Shown piece after piece: positions 44,843 to 52,990 of a stretch of 64,000 nt of DNA (position 1 is the stretch's first letter; each line of letters begins with the position of its first letter). The stretch is from NCBI GenBank assembly GCA_009780695.1, contig WQZN01000002.1:124001-188000 (forward strand), in the 5' to 3' direction. Source of the stretch: Microbacteriaceae bacterium (GTDB lineage Bacteria > Actinomycetota > Actinomycetes > Actinomycetales > Microbacteriaceae). The translations under genes and the position numbers were made by a program. A model generated the notes under the pieces. That model was not told where the DNA came from and searched no databases. It saw only the letters and a program-made list of their open reading frames with translations.

Positions 44843-45859
44843 TCACCACAGCGGCGCAAGCCGCACGTTCCCACGCGTCAACGGGATTCCCAGGGTGGTG
44901 AGCCGGTCGCGCAGTTCGGGCGGTCGGCGCACCTCGGGCATGCCCCAGCGGCCGACGTCATTGCCCTCTCGGCGAAGCGCGTCCTCGCGGAGCTTCTCCT
45001 CGTATACGGCCTGGCTCGGGGATTTACCGCCGAGCAGTTCGTCTTTGAAGAACTTCTCACGCCCGTCGAACTCGCCGATCTTCTTCAGTTCCGGCCATTC
45101 GAAGTCGGTCTTGAAGTAGCGCTTCCCGGCGATCGGCGAGGGATGTCTGAGCTGGAGCTGTGGGCGCGGCGCCCCGAACAGCTCCATGAGCACCCTGCTG
45201 GCCGACTCGCCGACCGACCCCGACAGCGAGTCCGCGAAGTCGAGAGAGCGCAGGGCTCGCGGCGACGGGGCGGAGCCGTTGCGCTCCAGCACCTCGTGAA
45301 TGGCTTCGGGGGTGAACTCGGTCAGCCCGGCATCGAGGCTCGGCACGGCGAACACCGCGGTGAGCGCTCGTGCGACGTCGGCGAGCGTGCGCACCGGGGT
45401 CGTGACCCAGAACTCTCCCCATGGCATGACGTCGGTGTCGTCGAACGGCGCGAGATGCACACGGATACCGCGCTTGCTGCGACGCGATGAGCCGAGCGGC
45501 TCGAGCACCTCGACCTCGCTCGGCCACGGGCCGAGCTGTGGAATGCCGAGTATCGCGAGAGCGGTGCGGTGCGAGAAGACGACCTGCGATCGACGCGTCA
45601 GGCCGACGGCGACCGCCTGCTCGAGGAAGCGCCGTGTGAGTTCCTGGGGGCGATCCACCCAGTCGAGCGTTCCGATCGTTGGAAGGACATCTCGGAATAG
45701 GCCGGGTCTGAGGCGCTCGACGGCCCGTGTGTCGACCTGGCGGCTGAGCGCACGTGACTCCGCGGAACCGGGCCGACCAGTGCGCCCGTCGATGATGCGG
45801 TCGAGGGGAGGAGGTGTGGGTGCGAACACCGTCCCATTCAGGCGCAGCGGAAGGGACAT
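44843..45859 (-). CDS. AbiEi-like protein with C-terminal endonuclease-like segment
   Basis: A 338-residue protein. The N-terminal half (SQVVFSHRTALAILGIPQLG, then TTPVRTLADVARAL) resembles the AbiEi antitoxin-type family of actinobacteria. The C-terminal part (about 245-320) looks like a small PD-(D/E)xK or Vsr/DUF559 fold: FKTDFEWPELKKIGEFDGRE followed by YEEKLREDALRREG and RW. No AbiEii toxin gene is next to it, so a toxin-antitoxin role is doubtful. Start ATG 45859 has no clear ribosome site. A short dispersed repeat lies 24-64 bp upstream. Confidence 0.65.
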   Translation of the reverse strand: MSLPLRLNGTVFAPTPPPLDRIIDGRTGRPGSAESRALSRQVDTRAVERLRPGLFRDVLPTIGTLDWVDRPQELTRRFLEQAVAVGLTRRSQVVFSHRTALAILGIPQLGPWPSEVEVLEPLGSSRRSKRGIRVHLAPFDDTDVMPWGEFWVTTPVRTLADVARALTAVFAVPSLDAGLTEFTPEAIHEVLERNGSAPSPRALRSLDFADSLSGSVGESASRVLMELFGAPRPQLQLRHPSPIAGKRYFKTDFEWPELKKIGEFDGREKFFKDELLGGKSPSQAVYEEKLREDALRREGNDVGRWGMPEVRRPPELRDRLTTLGIPLTRGNVRLAPLW

Positions 45860-45882
45860 CCGCTGTTGCCATCGGTCGGATT

Positions 45883-45923
45883 GTGCAGAACAGGGTGTCT
45901 GCCGCGCCTGTGCTGGGGGAGAG
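45883..45923. repeat. dispersed degenerate repeat, copy B
   Basis: Matches 42306-42347 (see copy A). It lies in the 269-bp gap 45860-46128, just upstream of the AbiEi-like gene. The rest of the gap has no ORF that I can support and ends in a strong hairpin. Confidence 0.5.
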
Positions 45924-46055
45924 GTGCTCTTCGTCGGTCATCGCTGACTGCGGAGAAGCACCGCGTGCTGTGGCAGGTCTCGTTCCGTCATCGACACGCG
46001 TTGCTGCGCCCGCAGCGACTTGTGTCTACCGTGGCACGGCCCCACACGCTGCGGC

Positions 46056-46105
46056 CCGGCGTAGACGAGCCCGCTCGCGCCCGCGGCCGGGCTCGTCTAC
46101 GCCGG
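46056..46105 (-). terminator. 18-bp inverted repeat after the PhnX-like gene
   Basis: CCGGCGTAGACGAGCCCG (46056-46073) and its exact complement (46088-46105) form a perfect 18-bp stem with a 14-nt GC-rich loop, 23 bp past the hydrolase stop. There is no T-run. It probably ends the leftward gntR-hydrolase transcript, although its perfection is unusual. Confidence 0.55.
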
Positions 46106-46128
46106 AACGCAGTCGGGGCCGCACTCTC

Positions 46129-46818
46129 TCACGCCGACAGGTCGCCGTTCTCGCGCAGGAGCGCGGGGATGTCGGCGACCGAGTCGAGCAGGTGCGTGTG
46201 GCGGTGGCGCCCCAACTGGGTCGCGGTGTAGGCGCCGGTGAGCACGCCGACCACGTAGCGAGCGCCCGCAGCGACGCCCGCGCCCAGGTCGTTCGCGGTG
46301 TCGCCGGCCACGAGCACCTCGGCGGGAGACGTCACACCGGTCGCCTCCATGCCGCGGAAGATCATGAAGGGTGCGGGGCGCGAGGCGGCGACCTCGTCCG
46401 AGGTGGTCAGCAGGTCGACATCCGCCCCCACCTGCCAGCCGACGATCGACAGCAGCAGCTCGGCGACATCGCGCGAGTAGCCGGTCTGCAGGGCGACCTT
46501 GACGCCGGCCGCGCGCAGCTCGGCGACGGCCTCGCGCGCACCCGGGATGAGGGTCGGCGGCTCGGCGCGGTAGGTCGCCGCGAGGGTGGCGCGGAACTCC
46601 TCGAACAGGGCGTCCTGGCGCGCGACATCCTCGCCCAACGCCGTCAGCAGGCCGCCGATCGCCGTGTGCTTCGAGGTGCCGCCCCACTTCGCGAGCAGCG
46701 CGTCGTCGATCTTCTTTCCTGTGGCGCCCTCGACCGTCGAGCGCAGCACGGCGTAGACCGTGCCGGCCTCGGCGATGGTGGTTCCGGCCATGTCGAACGA
46801 GGCGAGACGGATGGTCAC
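46129..46818 (-). CDS. PhnX-like HAD hydrolase of a phosphonate pathway
   Basis: A haloacid-dehalogenase-fold enzyme of 229 residues close to phosphonoacetaldehyde hydrolase. Visible motifs are FDMAGTT with the nucleophile Asp8 (motif I), the cap segment GGTSKHTAIGGLL, LQTGYSRD (motif II), SRPAPFMIFRGME, and VAGDTANDLGAGVAAG (motif IV). These match the phosphonatase-like family (TIGR03351 type) rather than classical PhnX. It probably splits the C-P bond of phosphonoacetaldehyde or a near relative made by the FAD oxidase at 47735. The GTG 46818 overlaps the gntR stop (GTGA). Whether its Lys in TSKHT replaces the PhnX Schiff-base lysine needs alignment. Confidence 0.82.
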   Translation of the reverse strand: MTIRLASFDMAGTTIAEAGTVYAVLRSTVEGATGKKIDDALLAKWGGTSKHTAIGGLLTALGEDVARQDALFEEFRATLAATYRAEPPTLIPGAREAVAELRAAGVKVALQTGYSRDVAELLLSIVGWQVGADVDLLTTSDEVAASRPAPFMIFRGMEATGVTSPAEVLVAGDTANDLGAGVAAGARYVVGVLTGAYTATQLGRHRHTHLLDSVADIPALLRENGDLSA

Positions 46819-47600
46819 GAGAGGATCCCTTCGGAGGCGAGCCGCGCGACGCTCGGCCGGGACACGGCCGAGGTGCTGCGGGAGTTGCGGATGCCGAGCT
46901 TCGCCCGGTCGGTGCGATAGCGGTCGTCGGCGTATTCGAGCACGCGGCCGGAATACGACGAGGTCGTGCGCTCGACGCGCAGCAGGGGCGAGCCGACGGG
47001 GACGTCGAGCTGCGTCGCATCGGTGTCGTCGGCCGTGACGGCGTCGATGGAGTGCGTGCCCAGGTCGAGCTCGACACCGCGCTCGATGAGCGCGCCGAAG
47101 ATCGAGCCGGCATCGGTGTCGATCGAGAACAGCTCGCGCCCGACCTCGTCGACGTACCAGCTGCGCTCGAGCATCGCGGGCAGGCCGTCGATCGAGCGCT
47201 GCCGCACGATCACGACGGCACGGTCCGTCTCCGCGATCTGCAGATGGGCGGCGACGGATGCCGGGGGCACCCGCCACGCGAGCTCGATCGTGCGCTGCCC
47301 CGGGGTGCGACCGGATGCCTGCACCCACGCCGTGAACGAGAAGAAGTCGTCGATCGAATGGGCGAGCGGGCGGTCGCGCACGGTCGGCACGCGACCCTGG
47401 CTCGTCTCGATCAGCCCCTCGTGGCGCAACTGGGCGAGCGCCTGCCGGACGGGGCCGCGGCTGGCGCCGAAGCGCGCGCACAGCTCGGACTCGGACGGAA
47501 CGGGGCTGCCGACGGCCAGCTCTCCCGAGCTGATCTGCTCGCGGAGCGCGTCGGCGACCACGGTATGAATCGGGACTCGCACATGACCATACAAGTGCAT
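46815..47600 (-). CDS. GntR-family regulator (HutC/UTRA type) of the phosphonate unit
   Basis: A 261-residue regulator. It has an N-terminal winged helix (HTVVADALREQISSGELAVG through SRGPVRQALAQLRHEGLI, residues about 12-65) and a C-terminal UTRA ligand domain (about 90-240, including VERTTSSYSGRVLEYADDRY). It is divergent from the oxidase-transporter genes and co-transcribed with the hydrolase, so it should control both sides. Start ATG 47600 is supported by GAGGA close to it; a GTG at 47579 in the same frame is possible. The likely effector is a phosphonate or its aldehyde (inference). Confidence 0.82.
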   Translation of the reverse strand: MHLYGHVRVPIHTVVADALREQISSGELAVGSPVPSESELCARFGASRGPVRQALAQLRHEGLIETSQGRVPTVRDRPLAHSIDDFFSFTAWVQASGRTPGQRTIELAWRVPPASVAAHLQIAETDRAVVIVRQRSIDGLPAMLERSWYVDEVGRELFSIDTDAGSIFGALIERGVELDLGTHSIDAVTADDTDATQLDVPVGSPLLRVERTTSSYSGRVLEYADDRYRTDRAKLGIRNSRSTSAVSRPSVARLASEGILS

Positions 47601-47682
47601 TCCTCAGCCATTGCCTAAGTCGCGAGCGGCTTTGTTCACCTGTCGTTTCCTTTGCGGTTCGCCCGGGTGAACGTCGCGTGAC

Positions 47683-47698
47683 ACTTGTTTCGACAAGT
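47683..47698. promoter_or_regulatory. GntR-type operator palindrome
   Basis: ACTTGTTTCGACAAGT is a perfect 6+4+6 palindrome in the gntR/oxidase divergent gap. Its right end touches TTGAAA (47698-47703), a fair -35 paired with CACAGT (47722-47727) 18 bp on, so binding would block the rightward promoter. A related half, ACTTGTATGG, overlaps the gntR start on the minus strand. Confidence 0.6.
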
Positions 47699-47734
47699 TG
47701 AAAGCGACCTGGTCGGTCGGACACAGTTGCCAGC

Positions 47735-48925
47735 GTGACCCCCTCGACAGCCGACAGCCCGGCCCGATTCGACGTCGCCGTGATCGGCGCCGGCATCGTC
47801 GGCCTCGCCCACGCCTGGCACGCCGTTCGCGCGGGCCTCAAGGTCGTCGTGTTCGAACGCGACGAGTTCGCCGTCGGGGCCAGCGTCCGGAATTTCGGTC
47901 ACGTCTGCACGAGCGCGCAGTCGGGCCGCGCCTACGAATACGCCCTGCGCGCCCGCGAGGAATGGCTGACGATCGCGGATGCCGCGGGCATCCCCGTGGC
48001 GCAGGCGGGCACCGTGGCCCTCGCGCGGCGCCCCGAGGAGCTCGCGGTGCTCGAGGAGTTCGCCGACGAGCGCGGCGACGACATCCTCATGCTCACCGCT
48101 GATCAGGCCGCGGCGAAGCTCGGCTTCGCGGCCGACGGCGCCCTCGGCGGCGCGTGGCTGCGCCTCGACCTGCGCGTCGACGCGCCGACCGCCGTCCCGG
48201 CGATCGCGGCCCACCTCGCGGGCCTCGGCGTCGAGATCCGCTACCGCGCCAACGTCCTCGCGGTCCAGACCGGCCGTGTCATCACGACTCGCGGTGAGGT
48301 CGCCGCCGACCGCATCATCGTCGCCGTCGGGCACGACGTCGACCGCTTCTTCCCCGACGCCGCGGACGAGCACGGGGTGCTCCGCTGCCGTCTGCGCATG
48401 ATCGAAGCGGATGTCTCGGCCGACCTCACCGTGAACCCCGCCCTCTTCACCGGCACCTCGCTGCTGCGCTACGACGGCTTCGCCGAGACCAAGGCCGCCG
48501 AGGCGCTGCGGGACGCCCTGCACCGCGAGACGCCTGAGCTCGTCGAGCACGGCGTGAACCTGATGATGACCCAGCGGATGCCGCACACCGCGCAGGCCGG
48601 CCGGCTCGTGCTCGGCGACACGCACCACTACGGCGTGACCGAGACACCCTTCGAGGACGAGGAGAGCGACGCGGTGCTGCTCGAGCACTTCCGTCGGCTC
48701 TTCGGCGCCGAGCTCACGGTGCGCCGCCGGTGGCGCGGCGTGTACGCCTCCAGCCCGAACGGCCCCTACCTCGTCGCGGATCCCGCTCCGGGCGTCACCG
48801 CCGTGTCCGTCACGAGCGGCATCGGGATGACGACGGCGCTGGGGCTCGCGGCATCCGTTCTCGACCTCGATCGACCCCGACTCGAACCTGCACTCACTCG
48901 ACCCTCTACTGCACACACCAAGTAG
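47735..48925 (+). CDS. FAD-dependent amine oxidase (DAO family) of a phosphonate pathway
   Basis: A flavoprotein of 396 residues related to glycine/D-amino-acid oxidases. The FAD motif VIGAGIVGLAHAWHA lies at residues 16-30. SVRNFGHVCTSAQSGRAYEY and the LRCRLRMIEADVSADL stretch are marks of the TIGR03364-type oxidases that neighbour phosphonate genes. A C-terminal GVYASSPNGPYLVADPAPG completes the fold. It probably oxidises 2-aminoethylphosphonate or an N-methyl form to phosphonoacetaldehyde for the PhnX-like hydrolase; no PhnW transaminase is present. The GTG follows TTGAAA-18-CACAGT with a 7-nt leader and may be leaderless. Confidence 0.82.
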   Translation: MTPSTADSPARFDVAVIGAGIVGLAHAWHAVRAGLKVVVFERDEFAVGASVRNFGHVCTSAQSGRAYEYALRAREEWLTIADAAGIPVAQAGTVALARRPEELAVLEEFADERGDDILMLTADQAAAKLGFAADGALGGAWLRLDLRVDAPTAVPAIAAHLAGLGVEIRYRANVLAVQTGRVITTRGEVAADRIIVAVGHDVDRFFPDAADEHGVLRCRLRMIEADVSADLTVNPALFTGTSLLRYDGFAETKAAEALRDALHRETPELVEHGVNLMMTQRMPHTAQAGRLVLGDTHHYGVTETPFEDEESDAVLLEHFRRLFGAELTVRRRWRGVYASSPNGPYLVADPAPGVTAVSVTSGIGMTTALGLAASVLDLDRPRLEPALTRPSTAHTK

Positions 48926-48933
48926 GAGAACCA

Positions 48934-50109
48934 ATGAACAGCACCCTCCGTCGCGCGGCCTCCGGCCTCGCGCTGGTCGCCGCGGCGGCGATCGCCCTCA
49001 CCGCCTGCGCCACCGGCAGCGCGTCGACCTCGTCGGTCGCAGCGAAGAACTGCAAGACCCTGACCGAGGCCCAGGCCTCCACCGCCACGAGCGCCGCCGC
49101 CTTCGGCGGCTTCGACTGCCTCGTCGCCGCCGCGGAGAAGGAGGGTCACCTCAACGTGATCACCCTGCCGCCGTCATGGGCGAACTACGGCGAGATCATC
49201 GCGAACTTCGAGAAGAAGTACCCGCAGATCAAGATCAACTCCGAGAACCCGAACGGCTCCTCGCAGGACGAGGTCGACGCGGCGAAGGCCGACAAGGGCC
49301 AGTCCACCGCCCCCGACGTGTTCGACATCGGCACCACCGTGCTCGACGCCAACATGGGCGTCGTCACGCCGTATCAGGTGCAGAACTGGGACAAGATCCC
49401 CGCCGACATGAAGGACCCGAGCGGCAAGTGGTACTACGACTACACCGGCGTCATGTCGATCGGCTACGACTCGTCGAAGATCAAGACCGCTCCGACCTCG
49501 CTCGACGACCTGCTCGGCTCGGGCTACAAGAACTCGGTCGCCATCAAGATGTCGCCGGTCAAGGCGAATGAGGCGCTCATGTCGGTCGTGCTCGCCTCGC
49601 TCGACAACGGCGGCACAGCCGACAACCTGCAGCCGGGCGTCGACTGGTTCGCGAAGCTGAAGAAGGCCGGCAACTACATCCCGACCGTCGCCTCGCAGGC
49701 CACCGTCAACTCGGGCGAGACCCCGGTCGTGCTGCAGTGGTCGTTCAACAACGTCGGCTGGGGCGACGCCTCGCAGGGCGGCAACCCGAACTTCAAGACG
49801 GTCATCCCCTCGGGTGCGGCCGTCGGCTCGTACTACAACCAGGCCGTCGCCGCGGGCGCGGCCGACCCCGCCGCCGCGCGCCTCTGGGAGGAGTACCTCT
49901 ACACGCCCGAGGTCCAGAACGAGTACCTCGCGGCCGGCGCCTTCCCGGCGATGCTCGACAGCATGTCGAGCGACGGCTCGCTCGACCAGTCGGCCCTCAC
50001 CAAGGCCGGCGGCAAGCCCAGCAAGATCACGCTGCTGACCCCGGCCCAGGCCGCGGCAGCCGGCACCTTCATCACGACCGCCTGGCCCAAGGCCGGGATG
50101 GGCAACTAG
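48934..50109 (+). CDS. ABC transporter substrate-binding lipoprotein, probably for 2-aminoethylphosphonate
   Basis: An extracellular binding protein of 391 residues tethered by lipid. The signal peptide ends in the lipobox LTAC (about residues 22-25). The mature part is a class of periplasmic-binding fold (spermidine/Fe3+ type) with NVITLPPSWANYGEIIANF and APDVFDIGTTVLDANMGVV. It is followed by two permeases and an ATPase and preceded by the amine oxidase, which points to an aminophosphonate ligand (PhnS-like). ATG 48934 has GGAG 5-6 nt upstream. It lies 8 nt after the oxidase stop. Confidence 0.85.
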   Translation: MNSTLRRAASGLALVAAAAIALTACATGSASTSSVAAKNCKTLTEAQASTATSAAAFGGFDCLVAAAEKEGHLNVITLPPSWANYGEIIANFEKKYPQIKINSENPNGSSQDEVDAAKADKGQSTAPDVFDIGTTVLDANMGVVTPYQVQNWDKIPADMKDPSGKWYYDYTGVMSIGYDSSKIKTAPTSLDDLLGSGYKNSVAIKMSPVKANEALMSVVLASLDNGGTADNLQPGVDWFAKLKKAGNYIPTVASQATVNSGETPVVLQWSFNNVGWGDASQGGNPNFKTVIPSGAAVGSYYNQAVAAGAADPAAARLWEEYLYTPEVQNEYLAAGAFPAMLDSMSSDGSLDQSALTKAGGKPSKITLLTPAQAAAAGTFITTAWPKAGMGN

Positions 50110-50123
50110 GCACCACCAGCCGG

Positions 50124-51047
50124 ATGACTGCCATCACCACTGCGGCAGCCGGCCGCGCAGCCGGCGCCGGGGCATCCACGCCCCGGCGCCGGCCCGTGGC
50201 CTGGCTCGGGTTCGTGCCCTTCGCCGCCTACACCCTGGTCTTCATGGCCGTGCCGACCGTGCTCGCGGTCTGGAGCGGCCTGACGACGCAGTCCGGCGCG
50301 TTCACGCTCGCGAACTTCGCGGCCTTCGCGCAGCCGGGCATCCAGAAGGCCTTCGTCAACTCGCTGCTGCTCTCGCTCGCGGTCGCGGTCGCGAGCTCCG
50401 TCCTCGGCGCGATCCTCTGCGTCGCCCTGCTCGCCGCCCGTCCGGACGGCTTCCTGCGCGTCGTCGTCGACGCCGCGAGCTCGGTGCTCGCGCAGTTCGG
50501 CGGCGTCATGCTCGCCTTCGCGTTCATCGCGACGATCGGCTCGACCGGCATGTTCACGCTGTGGGCGCAGCACGCCTTCGGCTTCGACATCAACTCGCTC
50601 GCGCCGGACAAGACCGCCGGCCCCCTGCTCTACCAGGCCACGGGCATGTTCTTCCCCTACCTCTACTTCTCGATCCCGCTCATGGTGATCGTCTTCATGC
50701 CCGCCGTCGAGGGGCTGCGCCCGCAATGGGGCGAGGCCGTGGCGACCCTCGGCGGGAACCGGCTGCAGTACTGGTGGCACGTCGGCGCGCCCGTGCTCGC
50801 GCCGTCGTTCTTCGGCGCGCTCATCCTGATCTTCGCGAGCGCCTTCTCGTCCTTCGCGACCGCGGCGGCGCTCACCAACTCGGGCATCCTGATCCCCGTC
50901 GTCATGCAGCAGTACCTCGGCAGCGAGACGGATGCCGCCGTCGCCCACATCCCCGGCGTGCTCGCCATCGGCATGCTCGTGATCATGGGCGTCGTCATGG
51001 GGCTCTACGCGCTGCTGCAGCGCCGCGCGGCGAGGTGGCAGCGATGA
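50124..51047 (+). CDS. ABC transporter permease 1 of the phosphonate importer
   Basis: A 307-residue inner permease with about six helices. The cytoplasmic EAA-type loop for ATPase contact is GEAVATLGGNRLQYWWHVGA (about residues 205-224). It belongs to the spermidine/putrescine/Fe3+-type permease family (PhnU-like). The ATG at 50124 lies 14 nt after the binding-protein stop, without a strong ribosome site. The stop overlaps the next permease start by 4 nt. Confidence 0.85.
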   Translation: MTAITTAAAGRAAGAGASTPRRRPVAWLGFVPFAAYTLVFMAVPTVLAVWSGLTTQSGAFTLANFAAFAQPGIQKAFVNSLLLSLAVAVASSVLGAILCVALLAARPDGFLRVVVDAASSVLAQFGGVMLAFAFIATIGSTGMFTLWAQHAFGFDINSLAPDKTAGPLLYQATGMFFPYLYFSIPLMVIVFMPAVEGLRPQWGEAVATLGGNRLQYWWHVGAPVLAPSFFGALILIFASAFSSFATAAALTNSGILIPVVMQQYLGSETDAAVAHIPGVLAIGMLVIMGVVMGLYALLQRRAARWQR

Positions 51048-51877
51048 GCGGGCGGATGTCCCGGCCGGTGCGCGTCGGCGCGACCCCCGGCAAGGCGGCC
51101 TCGGGTGTCATCCTGGTCATTGCCGGCATCGCGTTCCTCTACCCGCTCTACGCGCTCGCCGCCTTCGCCTTCCAGCCGGTCGGGCAGCACTCGGGCTTCA
51201 CGCTCGACCACCTCAAGGCGCTCACCGACCCCGTGCGGGCGTTCCAGTACCAGCAGCTCTGGGAGGGCATCCAGAACTCGCTCGTCATCGCGGTCATCAC
51301 GGTCGTGCTGATGCTCGTGTTCCTGCTGCCGGCGATGATCCTCGCCGAGCTGCGCTTCCGCTCGGTGCGGCGCGTGATCGAGTTCGTCTGCCTGCTGCCG
51401 ATCTCGATCCCGACGGTCGTGCTCGCGGTCGGCTTCGTGCCGGTGTATCAGCAGGTCTGGCATCTGACCGGCGCCGTCGCCTGGGTGCTCGCCTTCGCGA
51501 TCGGCATCATCACGCTGCCGTACGCGTTCCGGCCGATCCAGGCGAACCTCTCCGGCGTCGACGTGATCACGCTGAACGAGGCGGCCCGCTCGCTCGGCGC
51601 CGGCTGGTTCCAGACGGTGTGGCACGTCATCGTGCCGAACCTGCGGCGCGGGATGCTGTCGGCCGGCCTGCTCACCGTCTCGGTCGTGCTCGGCGAGTTC
51701 ACGATCGCCTCGTTCCTGCAGCAGAACACCTTCCAGACGGGTCTCGCCCTGCTCGAGCAGGCCGACCCGTACGTGGCGTCGACCTTCGCGCTCGCCGCGC
51801 TCCTGCTCGTCTTCCTCATCCTGGTGGTCTTCGGCGCGTTCGGCGCCGGCCGCCGTCGTTCGCGAAAGGCCGCGTGA
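51044..51877 (+). CDS. ABC transporter permease 2 of the phosphonate importer
   Basis: The partner permease, 277 residues with six helices. The EAA loop is NEAARSLGAGWFQTVWHVIV (about residues 175-194), better conserved than in permease 1. The two permeases would form a heterodimer (PhnV-like role). The start overlaps the upstream stop (ATGA) and its own stop shares one base with the ATPase start (TGATG). Confidence 0.86.
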   Translation: MSGRMSRPVRVGATPGKAASGVILVIAGIAFLYPLYALAAFAFQPVGQHSGFTLDHLKALTDPVRAFQYQQLWEGIQNSLVIAVITVVLMLVFLLPAMILAELRFRSVRRVIEFVCLLPISIPTVVLAVGFVPVYQQVWHLTGAVAWVLAFAIGIITLPYAFRPIQANLSGVDVITLNEAARSLGAGWFQTVWHVIVPNLRRGMLSAGLLTVSVVLGEFTIASFLQQNTFQTGLALLEQADPYVASTFALAALLLVFLILVVFGAFGAGRRRSRKAA

Positions 51878-52947
51878 TGACCGCTGTCCTCGATACCCCC
51901 GCCGCCGCGCCCGCCCAGCCCGGCACGCGCGTCCAGCTCGTCGACGTCGTGAAGGAGTACGCCGGCCACCGTGCCCTCACCGGCGTCGACCTCGACATCG
52001 CGCCGGGCGAGTTCATCGCGCTGCTCGGGCCCTCGGGCTGCGGCAAGACGACGGCGCTGCGCGCCCTGTCCGGCCTCGAGCAGATCGACGGCGGCAGCAT
52101 CCTGATCGATGGCGTCGACGTCGCGAGCACGCCGATCAACAAGCGCGACATCGGCATGGTCTTCCAGTCGTACTCGCTGTTCCCGCACATGACCGTGCGT
52201 CAGAACGTCGAGTTCGGGTTGCGCATGCGCCGGGTCGGGGGCGCCGAGCGCACCAGGCGCGCCCAGGACGCCCTCGACATGGTCGGCCTCGGCCACCTCG
52301 CCGGGCGCTTCGCCCATCAGCTCTCCGGCGGCCAGCAGCAGCGGGTCGCGCTCGCCCGTGCGCTCGTCACGCGCCCGCGCGTGCTGCTGCTCGACGAGCC
52401 GCTCTCGGCGCTCGACGCGAAGGTGCGCGTCGCGCTGCGCGATGAGATCCGCCGCATCCAGCAGGAGCTCGGCATCACGACCCTCTTCGTCACGCACGAC
52501 CAGGAGGAGGCGCTGGCCGTCGCCGACCGGGTCGCCGTGATGAACACCGGGAACATCGAGCAGATCGGCACGCCGGAGGAGCTGTACCTGAACCCGGCGA
52601 CCCCGTTCGTGGCCGACTTCGTCGGGCTCTCGAACAAGCTCGAGGGCAGTGCGGCCGGGGGAGCCGTGACCGTCTACGGCCAGCGGCTCGAGGTGCTCGG
52701 CGACGCTCCGGCGTCCGGCGCCGTCATCGCCTATGTGCGCCCCGAGGACATCCTGATCGCCGAATCCGGCCTGCCGGCGACGGTCGTCTCGACGAGCTTC
52801 CTCGGCTCGCTGCGCCGTACCTTCGTGCGACTCGACGACGACACGGTCGTCGCCGTGCAGCATGAGGTGGGCGACCGCCTCGAACCCGGTGCTGCCGTCG
52901 CGCTGCGCTTCACCGGGCGGCCGGTCGTGATCGCACCGAAGGTGTGA
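51877..52947 (+). CDS. ABC transporter ATP-binding protein of the phosphonate importer
   Basis: Drives uptake; 356 residues. Walker A GPSGCGKTT starts at residue 51, Q-loop MVFQSYSLF near 98, signature LSGGQQQRVALARAL near 149, Walker B VLLLDEPLSALD near 169, H-loop FVTHDQEEA near 205, and a C-terminal TOBE domain (about 275-355). This is the spermidine/Fe3+/PhnT class. It is the last gene of the rightward phosphonate unit; a 43-bp gap with a leaderless promoter separates it from the next ABC gene. Confidence 0.88.
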   Translation: MTAVLDTPAAAPAQPGTRVQLVDVVKEYAGHRALTGVDLDIAPGEFIALLGPSGCGKTTALRALSGLEQIDGGSILIDGVDVASTPINKRDIGMVFQSYSLFPHMTVRQNVEFGLRMRRVGGAERTRRAQDALDMVGLGHLAGRFAHQLSGGQQQRVALARALVTRPRVLLLDEPLSALDAKVRVALRDEIRRIQQELGITTLFVTHDQEEALAVADRVAVMNTGNIEQIGTPEELYLNPATPFVADFVGLSNKLEGSAAGGAVTVYGQRLEVLGDAPASGAVIAYVRPEDILIAESGLPATVVSTSFLGSLRRTFVRLDDDTVVAVQHEVGDRLEPGAAVALRFTGRPVVIAPKV

Positions 52948-52990
52948 CGAGAGCGCGACGGATGTCCGGGCCGGTCGATAGGGTGGCCAC

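Noticed and set aside
44843..45859. AbiE toxin-antitoxin system.
   Set aside because: No AbiEii nucleotidyltransferase-type toxin gene is adjacent on either side.
46056..46105. The 18-bp inverted repeat as terminal ends of an insertion sequence.
   Set aside because: The arms are only 14 nt apart, with no transposase and no target-site duplication.
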